Below are positions 23,636 through 36,094 of a DNA stretch of 64,000 nucleotides, in pieces. Source of the DNA: Anaeramoeba flamelloides (lineage: Eukaryota > Metamonada > Anaeramoebidae); contig JANTQA010000023.1 in assembly GCA_027625915.1 (NCBI GenBank), positions 15,562,001-15,626,000 of the forward strand. Reading direction: 5' to 3'. Below the pieces are notes generated by a model, which was given only the letters and a program-made list of their open reading frames with translations, searched no databases and was not told where the DNA came from. Within the stretch, counting starts at the first letter, position 1. Each line of letters opens with the position of its first letter. The position numbers and the translations under genes were made by a program.

Positions 23636-26600
23636 AAATTTTTTTTCACTTTTTTCTTGGCAAGATTAAAAAAATTAAATTTTAAGAACTAAATGGTTTA
23701 TGTGAATATTTAATATTTTCTGGGGATTAGGGTGCCGATATAGAAACAAAAAAAAAGGTAAGAATGATTAATCAAGAAACCAACACTAATGAATACAATT
23801 TGATAGATATATATTATTGACTATTTTTTTGATTATTAATGAAAAGGTTTTTTTGTATTATGTTTTTAAAAGAATTAAAATTTTTCTCTCTTGATATTAT
23901 CTAAAATAAATTCGAGTGAAAAAATTTATAATTAAATATATTTTAAAATAGTTATTTTTTGAAAATTTAATAAAAACAAATTCTTTTTTGTTGATTAAGA
24001 ATCGTAAAAAAAATAATAATACATTTGTTGTGGGATAAATTTTCGATAGCGTTCAATTTATAGTTTACTGAAACATTTTTTTTTTTTTTTTTTTTATTAA
24101 TTTAAGGTTAGATATAAGGGTTTTCTAAACAACTTTTTCTTTCAAACCAATTAAAAAAAAAATCTTGGAATTGTTAATAATAATTATTAAAATCGAGATT
24201 ATATCATGCCTTTTAAAATAAAGTACAAAGTCTACTTTCATTAAAATAACAATAAAAAAAGAAGAAAAACATTCTAAAATAAAAATTTTTGTTTGCATTT
24301 TTAAGTGAAAATGTTACTTTATTTAAGAGGGGATTCATTGATGTGTCCATATTTTTTTTTTTATATTTTTTTTTTTGAAATTTTGTTGTTTTTTCAATAT
24401 TTCTTTTTAAAAGTATCAACTTTCATATGAAGTATATTAGAGTATTTGATGATAATTTTGTCAATTAGCAATAAAGTTTCAAATATTGTGATAATTTTTA
24501 ACGACTTTCAATCGTGCATAATATTGTAATATTCAATAATATCAAAAATCATAATAATCTATAAAATCATGATAATTTTCGAAAATCTCGATGATATAAC
24601 AAATCGAGATAATTATTAAAAAATCGTGATATTCTATAAAATCGCGATAATTATTATAAAATCGTGATAAATGCCAAAATATCTTGATATAAAAAGTTAT
24701 CGTGATTTGATAGTCGATGATTTTGGATGCTACTTCAACACTATTTTTAAAAAGAAAAATATTCAGATCTAAAAAAGATTTCCTTGAAAATAAGTTATTC
24801 TTTTGGTAAACAACAATTAAGATACTTTGCTAAATCAAGAATCAGATCATAGATTTTTCATTGTTTTTTATTTTAATTTGGTTATAAACTGATCAATTCT
24901 TTATGATCAACATACATAATAAAAAGGAAAATAAATAGTTTTTCAGTCAATCGAGGTGCTACAAAATGTGTTGAATAAAAAAGATTCCAAAACAATCAAC
25001 CTTTACAAATTCTTTTCAGAATATGTTCTTGGGTTAAAAAATTTTCTTCATTTTGAAAGGCAGAAAGGTGTATGGATAACTATTCAAAAGTATTTGCATA
25101 ACAACCTAGACACACAATGACCAATTATTAGGATTATTTGTTCGTTTGTTTTCTTGTTATTTTTCTTCTTATCCTTGTATCCCTCTATTGGTTTGAAATC
25201 ATAATGAGAATCTAAGGGATTTTTTTGATCAATTGCCAATAAAATGGAAAATTACTCTTTCTTCTTTTTGGATATTGAACTAGTGAAGGTTACAACCCCA
25301 TTTGAAAAATTTCATCTATTTTGTATTCAAGTACATTGTTGAAATTGATATTATTTGTTTGATCATAAAATTCACATCAGATTTTAAATTTTATATCATC
25401 AAAAACAATTAAAAGAAAATTTGTTTTTCACTTCAAACCAAACTAATTGCATTTAAAAAAGTTGTGGGTCATTCATATCTTCCAAGTACTTGAATACCCT
25501 TTAGAACTATGGCAAATATTTATTAACATTTTTGCAGGGTGAAGTAGAAACATAAAAGTCTCACAGTCTTGTAAAATTAATAGGATTTGTTGTAAAGTGA
25601 TTTCAAAAATTTTATTTTTTTGCAATTTTTATTTTATTGCAATAATATGGAATATCGCGATTTTATGGTTCTTCTTGATAAAACATTACTAATTGTGATT
25701 TTTTAATATTATAGTGAATTTATCATTAATATCCTGATAATATATGTTATCTCCATAACCTCTACTATTTATCTTCTCTTAAATTAATCTTCTATTGGTA
25801 GTATCTTAAAAAATGAATTTATAATTTGTGGTTGGTGTGTGGATAACTAATCTTATTTAATACAGAAAATGGAAGTTTCAAAATCACCGTAGATATTATT
25901 TTAATCATCTTTAAAAATAATTAATAAAAATTCCCAAAATTTTTGTTTTTTTTTCAAATAAAAAAAATAAATTATTAAGTAATATTTAAACTTTTTGATT
26001 ATAGGTGTTTGTATTTATATCAAGAAAATACTTAATTTCAAAAATTGAGTTTAATAATCCACAATTGGTTAATTTGCTCAAAAAGTTGAAAAAATTTTTT
26101 GTTATTTATTCGTAATTTTGAATAAAATTGCCAAACAGAAATTCAAAAATACAAAAGGTTGTTTGAGAACCTCTTGGGGTATTTTAATACTTTACTAAAT
26201 CTCAAATAAAACTTGGTAAAAAATCAGAAAAAAAAAGATTTCCAATCGATTCAACCACATTGATCAAAAAAGTTCAGTTCTAATCCTATTACGATCACTT
26301 TTCTATTTTTCTTGAGATTCATTTCAAGCCCAAAATAATAAGCAAAACATAATTTCTTGTTTAAATACGAAATCTGAATTAATATTTGATTAAACTATTC
26401 TGGAAAAAAAGTGAAAAGGTAAAAAAAGTTACACTTCAATTTGGAATTGGGTAATTTACTAAAAACTAAAAGTAAAATTAATTAACAGAAGAAAAAAATG
26501 AACTTCAAAGATTAATTCATTTGATATTTTTCAATCAAACCAATAAAAAAATTTAAATCTACTTTCACATCAGAGTGGTTTTTGTTTTGGAGATCTCAAA

Positions 26601-27909
26601 AAATAGTTAATATTTATCATCAAATTTTTAATAACCAATCAATCAACTTAAAAAAACCCTGGTTACAGGGTAGTATTAAAAAAACTGTTATTGTGTTGAA
26701 GTCTCCATTTTTTCTCCAAACATTTCATTTTTATTTTCTTAATTACTCCTACTTTCCATAAAGAATACTGATCCCAATTAAAAAACAGTCTAACTATTTT
26801 TCACAATGGTTTCACTTTTTTTCCCAAATGGGAACAGTTTTTTAGATTTCTTATTTTAATAAAGATATTCAATTATTTTTTAATTTGAAATATATATAAT
26901 TGGTTCTTCTTAATATCCCTTTCAAATCAGATTTGTCTTAATAAGAAAAAGAAAGTTGGAACAAAATTTTTCACTTGAAAAATTCGGAAACAATTTTATA
27001 ATTCACAAAGTTGATGTTGAAAATAAAAAGTGTTTCCTTCCTTCAAAAAGTCCCAAAATGTCGTAGAATTTCAAAAACAGAATCATTTTTAACCAAAAAG
27101 AAATCTTTTTTTTTACTCAAGTCCATCAGAACAGAAATTGTTGTTTAGATTGAGAGAAAGGAATTATTTTTGTCTTACAAAAAGCAATTACAAGTCTGTT
27201 AATTTGTTCTTAAAGTCTTCAAAGGTATTTGTTGCGAGGTCCTTTTTATTTTATTGTCATTCGATCAACACCTTAATAAATAAAAAAAAATTACAAATGC
27301 AAAAATAGGAAAATTGGTTAGAAATTTTTGTCTTTAGTAAAAATTTATTTTTTTCATTTCCTCAAAAAGTAATCAGTGTTTATGTGCGGAAAGGGTTTAT
27401 TCTTTTTATAGCCAATTCTTCAATTACAAATTTTTTTAAATAAATAAATTTCTTTTTGGCAAATTAAAATTGACTGAATTCGGGAATTTGTCTAAATATT
27501 TGTTTTGGGAATTTTAAAAATAAAATTTGATATTTTTTCCCAGGTATCAAAGCACCCAAATTTTAACTTTTTTTTGATAGAAAGCTTCTGATTTTTCGAA
27601 ATAACAATTTATAACTTCTAACAGTTCTCAAGAATAAACTTCTTCTGCAACTTGATTCCTAATTTTCAAAATTTATTTTATTATTTTTTACACCTCACCA
27701 AAAGTTACAAAATTAAAAAATTCTACTTTGACACTCGAACAAAAATTTAGTCTCCAATTGACTAGATCATTCCAAACGTTGTCAAAAAAATAAAAAAAAT
27801 ACCTCTACAAATCAATAAAAACCAATTTTCAAGTCAACACACAACACACAACACACAAATAACAAATAACAATTACCAACCAACAAATAACAAACAACAA
27901 ACACTTTTA
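23636..27909. other. Intergenic region, no gene seen
   Basis: About 4.3 kb of A/T-rich sequence with no supported exon. It contains the degenerate ATCGTGATAAT tandem array (24480-24720) with a smaller inverted counterpart near 25640-25740. The last ~70 bp (27836-27905) is an A/C-rich, nearly G-free stretch rich in CAACACA and AACAAA units, just before the next start codon and probably its 5' leader. Confidence 0.55.
24480..24720. repeat. Degenerate tandem array, unit ~20 bp (ATAAAATCGTGATAATTATT)
   Basis: At least eight imperfect copies of an AAATCGTGATAATT-like unit, with variants ATCATGATAATT, ATCGAGATAATT and ATCGCGATAATT. Reverse-complement units such as ATCGCGATTTTATGG occur around 25640-25740. 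The two clusters could be the subrepeat-bearing ends of one ~1.26-kb inverted-repeat element, which is inference. Confidence 0.55.
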
Positions 27910-28830
27910 ATGGACACACATAAAAAAAAAACAAGGTCAGTCACAATTATCCACCACAAGCTGAACCAAGTTTTCCAAAGGTTCCCAAATTCCATTGAAG
28001 GGCTGAATCGGGAACAACTCTTTTTTTTGAACTGTCCCAAGAGGGTTACGATTAGCAAGCAAATCGTTGGGAAGAAAATCCACGATAAGGCTAACAGCTT
28101 CCATTTTACCTTAAAGTACAAGGATCTGGTTCTCTTTTTCTTAAAAAAATACAATTTGTTCCCAAAATACTCGATTAAGGAAATCCCCGATCCCTTAGAG
28201 TTTGTCTTCTTGGGCGGCTCAAAAATCCCACAGGAGCTGATCGAAGAAGCAGAATCTGAAGAGTACCTCAACAAATTTGTGTTTGTGAACAAGTGCATTG
28301 TGATCTGCTTTAGGCAGAACCCACAGTGGTTCCGCGGGCTGAAAGACGAGACGGTTTCGACGGGCTTTGCGATCCCAAACAAGATCACCATTTTTAAAAA
28401 GTCCGTAGATGATGTGTGCCTGTCTTCTTTGAAGACAAACTCGCTCGATCAGGGCATAATCAAAAAAGAAACCCAGAAAACCCACCGCGCGCTCTCTCTG
28501 TTTTTGCAGGCCAGATTCAACCTGAACAACCACACGAACATGAACAAGAAATACCTCATTTACGGCAGAAAGATCCCCAAAACTATTCACAAGCCGAACA
28601 AAGGCACCGATACAATGCACAGCGGCGACAAAGTACCACAATTAAAAAGAAAAAGAAGGGTCTCTCAAAAACAGAAATTGAGGATTGTGATCAAAAAAAG
28701 GACTGTCGAAAAATTAAATAACATCAAAGATAGCAACGAAAGAGTTGAAAGGCGTTTAAAAGAAGATTTGGCCGTTCTTAAACAATTGTTGCTTTTAAAA
28801 AAAATGTTTTCTTGTGAAATAAAAAATTAA
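27910..28830 (+). CDS. Unknown 306-aa basic protein, GC-rich single-exon gene
   Basis: Open from ATG at 27910 to TAA at 28830. I do not recognise a family. Residues 1-180 look globular and mixed (blocks FVFLGGSKIPQELIEEAE, FVFVNKCIVICFRQNPQWF). Residues 190-300 are strongly basic, with KRKRR near 245 resembling a nuclear localisation signal and a Lys/Leu-rich helix at the end. No signal peptide or membrane segment. Codons from about 28190 to 28640 are far richer in G and C than any other gene in the window (GAG, CTG, AAG, ATC and CCC are frequent). This strongly supports real coding and hints at different codon selection or a different origin. An A/C-rich leader precedes the start. An antisense frame of 140 codons crosses the same stretch and is taken as a by-product of its GC content. 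Confidence 0.7.
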   Translation: MDTHKKKTRSVTIIHHKLNQVFQRFPNSIEGLNREQLFFLNCPKRVTISKQIVGKKIHDKANSFHFTLKYKDLVLFFLKKYNLFPKYSIKEIPDPLEFVFLGGSKIPQELIEEAESEEYLNKFVFVNKCIVICFRQNPQWFRGLKDETVSTGFAIPNKITIFKKSVDDVCLSSLKTNSLDQGIIKKETQKTHRALSLFLQARFNLNNHTNMNKKYLIYGRKIPKTIHKPNKGTDTMHSGDKVPQLKRKRRVSQKQKLRIVIKKRTVEKLNNIKDSNERVERRLKEDLAVLKQLLLLKKMFSCEIKN

Positions 28831-29026
28831 AAAAAAAATTTTTTTCTTCTTTTTTTTTTTCTATCGTTTTAAACACCACAAAAAAGATCTTTTTGTACGA
28901 GTCTGTTAACGGCAGACTTTATTATCAACCAAGATTTGAAAAATGTTATTTTTGAAGCAACAAAATCACCCAAAGATTACACCCCAAACAAATGAAACCA
29001 TTTTTCGACGATTTTAATATTAGCAG

Positions 29027-29320
29027 CCCTTAGAGGTCATTCATCCAACTGGATTGATACTAGAAAAAAATTTAGCGGAAGATAAGGAATCATCTTTCAC
29101 TATTTCTTTTGATCACCTTTTCTTTAAGCTTCGTTCAATTAACAAAAACATTAAGAGTGATACATTTTCCGAGTGTTGTTTTGATCGCTTGAGATATAGA
29201 AAGGCTTTAGATCTATTAAAACGGAGGTTTCGATTTGCTGGTTCTGAAGATTTTTTGAAAAGAGAAAGATCTAGTTGGAAAATGTCAGCTTATAATTTAG
29301 GGAAAAAAGGGTATCTGTAA
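29027..29320 (+). CDS. Possible coding fragment, unknown
   Basis: An open stretch after a possible acceptor (TTAG at 29020-29023) reads about 98 codons to TAA at 29318-29320. It has a believable amino-acid mix (FDHLFFKLRSINK, CCFDRLRYRKALDLLKRRF) and is not purely A/T-driven. It lacks an ATG at its head; the first usable start would be TTG at 29054. It could be the last exon of an unseen gene, a decayed gene piece, or chance. The M7-like repeat begins 18 bp after its stop. Confidence 0.25.
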   Translation, partial: PLEVIHPTGLILEKNLAEDKESSFTISFDHLFFKLRSINKNIKSDTFSECCFDRLRYRKALDLLKRRFRFAGSEDFLKRERSSWKMSAYNLGKKGYL

Positions 29321-29337
29321 ATTTTTAATGATTGTCT

Positions 29338-29960
29338 TTAAGGGATTAATGTTGCCCTAGATTTCTCTATAATCAAAGTATGTTTTAATTGGGTGTAAAT
29401 GGTTTTAGTGAGCCATGGATCAAATAGTTTCTGTGTCTTTAAAAAATATATATACAAATATTATTACGGAATATATTCTTCGATTTTTAACAGAACGAAT
29501 AGAATAATAATTGTAATTTTAGAAATTTTTTTTTAATTCCTTTTCTAAATCTAAAGATCGAAACCAAAATAACAGTATGATAGTATTTAATAATTCATCT
29601 TTAGAAACCTCTTCTCAAGGAACAATTTTTTCTATATTTTAAAACCACGATTTAATCAATCTATATTAGAGAAATAATCCTCAATAGTGATTACTTTTAT
29701 TTACTTTCTTTTGAAGCTAGTTGCACTTAAATATATAGAAAACAAGTGAAAATAATTTTTCAAAACAATCTTGTGAGTTAGTTATTTAATTTTATACAAA
29801 AATTTACTTTTTTAGTTAATTATCTACATTTTGATACAAATTTAAGAAGGTTATCATTTTCTTCTACCTAGGCTAAAATGATGACAAAAAATAATATATC
29901 TATAAAGATGATTTAATTGGTTTATATAGTTCTTTCAATAACCTGTGTTGACTTAAATAA
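29338..29960 (+). repeat. M7-like repeat, copy 2 (right end not seen)
   Basis: Starts TTAAGGGATTAATG and is collinear with 19246-19900 (landmarks AAAGTATGTT-TAATTG, CAAATAGTT, TCATCTTTAGAA, GTTATTTAATTTT). The right terminal repeat found in copy 1 is not recognisable here. Confidence 0.55.
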
Positions 29961-32446
29961 ATTTTGTTTTTCAGACTTTTACTGTTGTTTTCCAGATTTT
30001 GTGTTTTTAATTGTTGTTAAAAAATCTTTAAACAGTGTTTTGTGTTTTTAATTGTTGTTGAAAATAAAAACTTTTCAAGGGTATGTTTATTTTTAAAAAG
30101 GAAGTCTGTCTTGGCAATAATACTTTCAATCTCGAAGTAATAATTGAAATTTTTTTTCAAAGTTTTCCAATATATTGTTTCTTATTATTGATTGAAAAAT
30201 TGAAAGATCTTGATATAATCGATGAGTGTTGACAGTTTTTAGGGGACCTAATTCTCTCTCATTATGTAAATGGTTGAAAAATAATTGATTTTTAAATAAT
30301 TTGGTCATGGGCAATCTTCTTGTCGAATTTTAATCAGATAAAATCTCGGATAATTAACTTTTGATTCAAAATGAAATATTGGTTCACTGAGGATTCTTAT
30401 CTCAACCAATAGAGGGCAAAAAAGTACCAAAACACCAAATAAAGTCATCCAATTACAAGATATGGTTTGGAGACTATTGACTTGAGGGGAAAAAGGAAAA
30501 TGAAATGAAATTCTAGGTTTTCATTTTTCAAAGAACTTTGAAAAATTGATATCTCATTTTTGATAATGCGGAGATACCAAACAGTTTTTAAGAAAAGCTC
30601 GGTCTATTTTTATCCTTTTTGGGTTTGTATTGGATCAAACTGAAAGATTTGGTTATTGTGAATTTTGGTGTTGATTTGTTTAAATTTGGTTGAATTAGAT
30701 CTCTTTTCTGAGGAGATTGGTCTTGAAGGTTGTAGAAAAACACTTTGATAATATGATCGGTTTGATTTCAATACGTTTGTTTTGGAAACCGCAAGGTTTC
30801 ACTGAACTGTTTTTTGATTAAGCACAAAATAAAAACCAAAAACCTTACTTAAAGAAAAAAAAACAACCTTTAAAAAAAAAAAAACAACAGTTATTTAAAA
30901 AAAAATACAAAAAATTTTGAAAAACACAAAGAAAGACGTCAACACTAGTTATTGAAACAACTGTAGTTTAAATTAACAACTTTCCCTTGCTTACTCTTTC
31001 AATTTTTATCTATTTTCAAATTTTGAACCGATATTTTTTCTTATTCAAAATAACCATTTAGTATGATGGTGGGAGTTTCTAATTATTATAATTAGAAGAG
31101 TTGTGGGATAAATCAAATTAGTAAAATTTATGTAGATCAAATAAAGCAGTTTATATTGGTTTTCAACTAAAGTGAAAATTAAAAGAGTTTTTTAATCATC
31201 TAACTCATCTTCTTTTAATGTTTTAAACAAAAAATAATTAAAATAAAATCAGTTGAAAATTTCAAGATCAAATTGATCAATTTGTTGAGTTTGGTAATTT
31301 AAAGATGATTTTGGGAAATTTTGTATCGAGTGAAAAATTTTCAAAATTATAAAAAAAAATTGGTAGAATTTTTTTCCATTTTTTGTTATTTATTTTCCAG
31401 AATGAAATTGGAAATAGATTTTTTGATTTTTATATTGTTTGTATTACATTTTATTTTAATGTTGGTATTAACTACCCTTTCAAATAATAACTCTGACAAT
31501 ATTTTTCATTTCTCAAAAATAAACTGACTTATTTTTCTCGAGGCGATATAAAAATATAACTAATCAAGAATTATAATCAGAATATTTTTTTGAATTCACT
31601 AAAATAAGGCCAGTTATTTTTAGTTTTAAGCCACTCCTTGAGTATGGAGCAAAATAATCGTTTGTCACTAAAACACTTGATATTAACATTCTTACTTCTG
31701 TTTACTAGGAATTCAAAAAAAAAAAATCAAACAATTGTTACCCTAGTTTTCAAAATCTATATTTTTAATTACTTGTTAAAATAACAAGTCACTACTTTCT
31801 ATGATTTTATAAAAAAATGAAAGAAAAATTGTGAATATTTCATAGTTATAATGAAAGTTTAATTTTAGTACTAGGTTACCCAGGTGAAAATGGTCTAATT
31901 GTAAATAAAAATCCACTTAAAAAATCCTGATAATTTCAGTTAAATTTACACACTGAGAATTTCTTTTACCGAAAAAATGGGAATTTTAAAGAGATCCACC
32001 AAATTTCGCATTTTTACCCTTTAGATCCTATCTAAATTTCAATTTTTAATATTTCATAATTTCCATTTCAAATTTATAAACACAAAACAATTCCTTTTGG
32101 TGTTCAAAGTATTTTTTCCAGTTGCTTTTACAAATCTGAACTTATTTCCAATTTGAACTTGTATTTAAAATCCCCTAAAGTAATCTATTTTTTCAAATAT
32201 TCACCAAATATCTGTTTTTTTTTTTTTTTTTGTTTGTAAATTTTAATTTTTGAAATTAGTACTTTTTTTGTCCGATTTCACAAGAATGAAAATTCTTTTT
32301 GAGAAGTGAATGTAAAGTAGCACAATAGCTAAACACCCACCTGGATATGAGAGTTGTCCTTAAAAATAATTTCCGAGTTATTGAAGATCATTTTTCTCAG
32401 AAAATTATTGTTTTACTTTTGCGAATAATATTGAAAATTTGATCTT

Positions 32447-32887
32447 ATGACAGAGAAAATTGAATCCCAAACGGAAAAAGAAATTGAAGAAATCATTGAA
32501 AGTGAAGAAGAAATCGCTGAAAAAAAAAATGACAACGAACAAGAAAAAGAAGAAAAAGAAAAAGAAAAAGAAAAAGAAAAAGAAAAAGAACAAGAAATAG
32601 AACAAGAACAAGAACAAGAAAAAGATAACAAAAGTAAAGATGAAAAAGATCCCAATAAATGGGAAAAGAGACTACAAGATCTTAAAAAAGAAAGTGTAGA
32701 AATGGATCGACAATTTTATGAAGAAAACAAAGAATTAATTGCAAAATACAAAAAATGGAAAAAACAACGACAGTCTGGCATCAAAACAAGCACAAAATTG
32801 GATTGCTTAGTTTACTTAATTTTTACTATTATTATTTATGTAATTTGGGTTCATTATTATAAATTTCCAATTAAATTTAAGCTATAA
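32447..32887 (+). CDS. Small K/E-rich coiled-coil protein with C-terminal membrane anchor
   Basis: 146 codons from ATG at 32447 to TAA. Residues 1-65 are almost only E, K and Q, with a (GAAAAA)n tract at 32545-32590. Residues 70-115 form a charged helical stretch (WEKRLQDLKKESVEM, ELIAKYKKWKKQRQ). Residues 118-138 are a single hydrophobic segment (CLVYLIFTIIIYVIWV) followed by a short basic tail. This is the layout of a tail-anchored protein: the N-terminus would face the cytosol and insertion would be post-translational. I do not recognise a named family. The charged half is low-complexity, so the membrane-anchored C-terminal half is the best evidence for a true gene. Long antisense frames here are poly-S/F shadows of the repeat. 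Confidence 0.65.
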   Translation: MTEKIESQTEKEIEEIIESEEEIAEKKNDNEQEKEEKEKEKEKEKEKEQEIEQEQEQEKDNKSKDEKDPNKWEKRLQDLKKESVEMDRQFYEENKELIAKYKKWKKQRQSGIKTSTKLDCLVYLIFTIIIYVIWVHYYKFPIKFKL

Positions 32888-35800
32888 ACCAACACATTTC
32901 TTTAACGAAACCAACACAACTATTTTCTTTAATTCAACACTGATCGTTAAATTAAATTAAATAACAAGAATTTTATTCAATCACAAACCCTGAATAATTT
33001 TTTCTTTTTTTTTTTTCTTTTTAATTTTTTTTTCTTTGCTCATTATCTTTTTTGTTTTTCTTTTGGGTTATTTTTTTTATTGATTTCAAATCAATAATGA
33101 TTTTTAAGTGGGTAAAAAACATTTTTTAAAAGAACTCGAAAAATCATTTCTCCAAATACCAAACAGATCCTTTCGTTAAAATTTATTGTGATTGAAATTT
33201 TTTTTCTTACAGATGTAATTTTATTTCCATTTTCTCTGACTTATCCACAACTCAACTAACAAAAAGGAGAACTAGACACAAAACTTTAAACAGCCCTAAT
33301 TTAATTTACAATGATAATTTTTCACATTCGGAACTGGGTAAAAGTTTGCAAATTCACTGAGAATTTTTTTAATTTTCGGCTGCCTTTGTTTCCATTTTTC
33401 AACTGTAAAACAATTTTGGAAAATATCTTTTCCTTTTTACATTCACTAAATCCCAAAACTTTGTACACTACAGTATGGTATATAACAAACAAAATCTTTT
33501 TAAGGCCATAGCCACTTACTGTCTATTTGATACAGAATCAAAGGGTGACTTGAAATCAAAAAGAGTATAGTGGAATTGCCCTTCTTTTGATTTACAAAAT
33601 CCAAATAAGAAAAAAAAAAATTCTTGGGATCTCATTCATCAAAAAAACCAATTCAAAAAAAAAAGTTTAACAGCATACACAATTCCAAAAGGTCAAATAT
33701 AATTAAACAATTAAGGATTTCAATTTTAAAAAAATTCAATTAAAAAAAAAAAGTTTAAACAGATCTCTTTGACAAAAACCAAAATGAAAAAAGAGTTTCT
33801 AAAAGAAAAATTCAAATTTCAAATAGAAAAATTGAGAGTATTTCACATTGACAATAAATTCAACTATCAAAAAAAGTTTAAAAGAATTCTCAATTCCAAA
33901 AAATCCAAAATTTTAAAAAACAAAATTGCTTTTTTCTTATTTTAAATTTCTTCAATTATAAAAAAAATTGTTTTTTTTAAAGTATACCATCAATTAAATA
34001 TGATTTAATTTAATTTGTGGTTATTTTGTAACCCAATATATTTGACACTTTTCATCCATAAAACGAATAAGTAAAGAATTCACCAAGAACATAATTTAAT
34101 ATTAAGCTCGGTTTTTTTATGAAAGACTGTTCCTATAAAATATCTATATTAAACCTAAATCTAATATAACTATTTAAATAATGCAATTGTGATTTATTTT
34201 AAATTAATTCTTCTGAACAATTTAATTGGTTATTTAAAAGAAATGAAGTTTGATAAAAGATATAAAAGTTCATATTCATTTGTTATTGATATTTTGAAAG
34301 TCTAAAAATATCAAAGTGTTTTTTTTTTCTTATAAAAAAAATTATTAATACAAGATATTATATATTATCTTAATTTTATATTCTATGTGTGTTGAGACAT
34401 AAAAAGTTAATCTATCACAATGATTTAAACTTCAATGAATTAAGGAATATCCTGATTTTATGTCTATGTGTGTAATGAAATACAATATGAAAACAAAAAA
34501 GTAGTTTAAAAGATTGAATTTTTCATAAAAAAAATATTCATTTTTTTTTTTTCATTAAAAATGTGGCTTTAAAAAAACTATTTAATGATCCAAAAAATTT
34601 TGGAAAATTTCAAAAACAACAAGGCTAAGTTATAACCGATTTTGTTTATCCCTTATGAAAAGTTTCTAATTTGTTATCAAGTATATTTATTTTCTTGTAT
34701 TAGAATGTATAATATTTTTAATGGAGGTAGAAAGTAAGAGAAATAGAAGTATTTTGATTTTAAAAATTTGGACAGTGATTTTTTTAGGTTTTGAATTCTG
34801 GAAAAATTAAATTTTGTTTTGGGTAAATCATAAAATCGAAGTGGTCATTTTTCCTATAATTTACAGTTTTTTAAGTTAAAAGAGTCAAAAAAGCCAATTT
34901 ATATTTTTTTATTATTGAAAAATTATAAGTTACCCTAGTATTACCCTTATATCCAAAATCCTATTTCCCAAATTGAATCAATAAATCATTAATTTCACCA
35001 TTATTAATTAATAAAAATAGTTTCAAACTATCTTGATTTAAAATTAATTCATTAGATTTAATTTTTTTTTAATTTATATGAAAGAGTATTCTATCATTTC
35101 AGAAACAAGGACACACCTATAAAAAATGCCAAGATTAATGATTATTTCAATCCACTAATACTTTAAACATAAAGGAGAAAATTAATAGGATTTTTTATCT
35201 ATTACATAATAAAATCTATTTAGATAATTAGAAAATGACCTATATTTTAGAATTTTTGAACTTGAGAGAAAACTTAAAGATCTTATAGGATAAAATAAAG
35301 AATTGTGATTTTTAATTGCTAGTATTTACATATAAAAAAGGGAAAAATATTCACTTTATTAATAAACCCTAAGAAAAATTAAAAAAATATTTTGAATGTC
35401 ATTGCAATAAATCTTCCAACTTCAACTTTTAAAACAACTCTTGATAAAGAATATTTTGAAAAATAATTTTTTACCAAGTTTTTTTGACATAAAAGTAATT
35501 AAAATACGTTATTCAAAGCTTTGGAAAATAAATTTACAAAATGAAAAAAAAAAGTAACAATTTTCCAAGATTTCTTTGAATTTGTCAGTAAAGTGAAAAT
35601 TTTTCTGCATTTATTCTAAAAATAATGGTGGGGTGTTATTTGATCCAATTTAACCCTTTTTCGTTTTAAGAGAAATATTTTGGAAAACTTGATATAATAA
35701 TATTATTTACTTTTCTTGACGAATCCTATTGAAGAAAAAAAAAAATTATTGCGAAAAAAACAATTCCTTGGAATAATTCCTTAATCCTTTTAAAAACACC

Positions 35801-36094
35801 AATCCAAACTATTAACGAACAAATTTTTTTGATCAGATTAGCACCTTTAGAGAAAAATATTGCAAATTTTGCTAATTTCAAATTCAAAACTAAGCGAAAA
35901 ATCTAACGAAAATAAAACAGATCTTTTTCAGAATAAAATTCTGACCGAATTCTTTTCATTTAAAAAAAGACCGTTTGTGTTTTTAAGTTGTTTTACTAAC
36001 ATAAAGATCAAAAATTATTTCATTTTTTATTCATATTTTTAATAAATTCATTTTTTAAACTTTCCTTTTCCAAGCTTTTATTATTTCTTTCAGT
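32888..36094. other. Intergenic region, no gene seen
   Basis: 3.2 kb of A/T-rich sequence with many poly-A and poly-T runs. An R4 copy lies at 34905-35240. No exon or RNA gene could be supported. The IST1 promoter should be in the last few hundred bases; a T-rich, pyrimidine-rich leader (36050-36094) precedes the start codon. Confidence 0.5.
34905..35240 (+). repeat. Dispersed repeat 'R4', copy 3
   Basis: Collinear with 15098-15440: ATTATTGAAAAA start, CCATTATTAATTAAT, TTAAAATTAATTCATTAGA, GGACACACCTATAAAAAATG and AATCTATTTAGATAATT. Termini are not defined. Confidence 0.55.

Larger units (their letters stand above)
28831..32446. other. Intergenic region with an M7 repeat and one doubtful short ORF
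   Basis: Besides a possible fragment at 29027-29320 and the M7-like repeat 29338-29960, I see only A/T-rich sequence. 30330-30800 is slightly richer in G and C but has no usable frame or recognisable motif. No tRNA or other RNA gene was identified. Confidence 0.5.

Noticed and set aside
24480-24720. CRISPR-like array
   Set aside because: Repeats are degenerate, without unique spacers of constant length, in a eukaryotic intergenic region.
28219-28721. Overlapping frames of 140 (minus) and 101 (plus) codons in the GC-rich gene
   Set aside because: They arise because high GC removes stops in all frames; neither extends past the 306-aa gene or shows a domain.
32320-32390. Possible tRNA-like stretch (AGTAGCACAATAGCTAAACA..)
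   Set aside because: No TpsiC-arm consensus, no acceptor-stem pairing and no sensible cloverleaf could be drawn.
32405-32655. Long minus-strand frames rich in F or S opposite the K/E-rich gene
   Set aside because: They are mirror images of the (GAAAAA)n tract and have no start or composition of their own.
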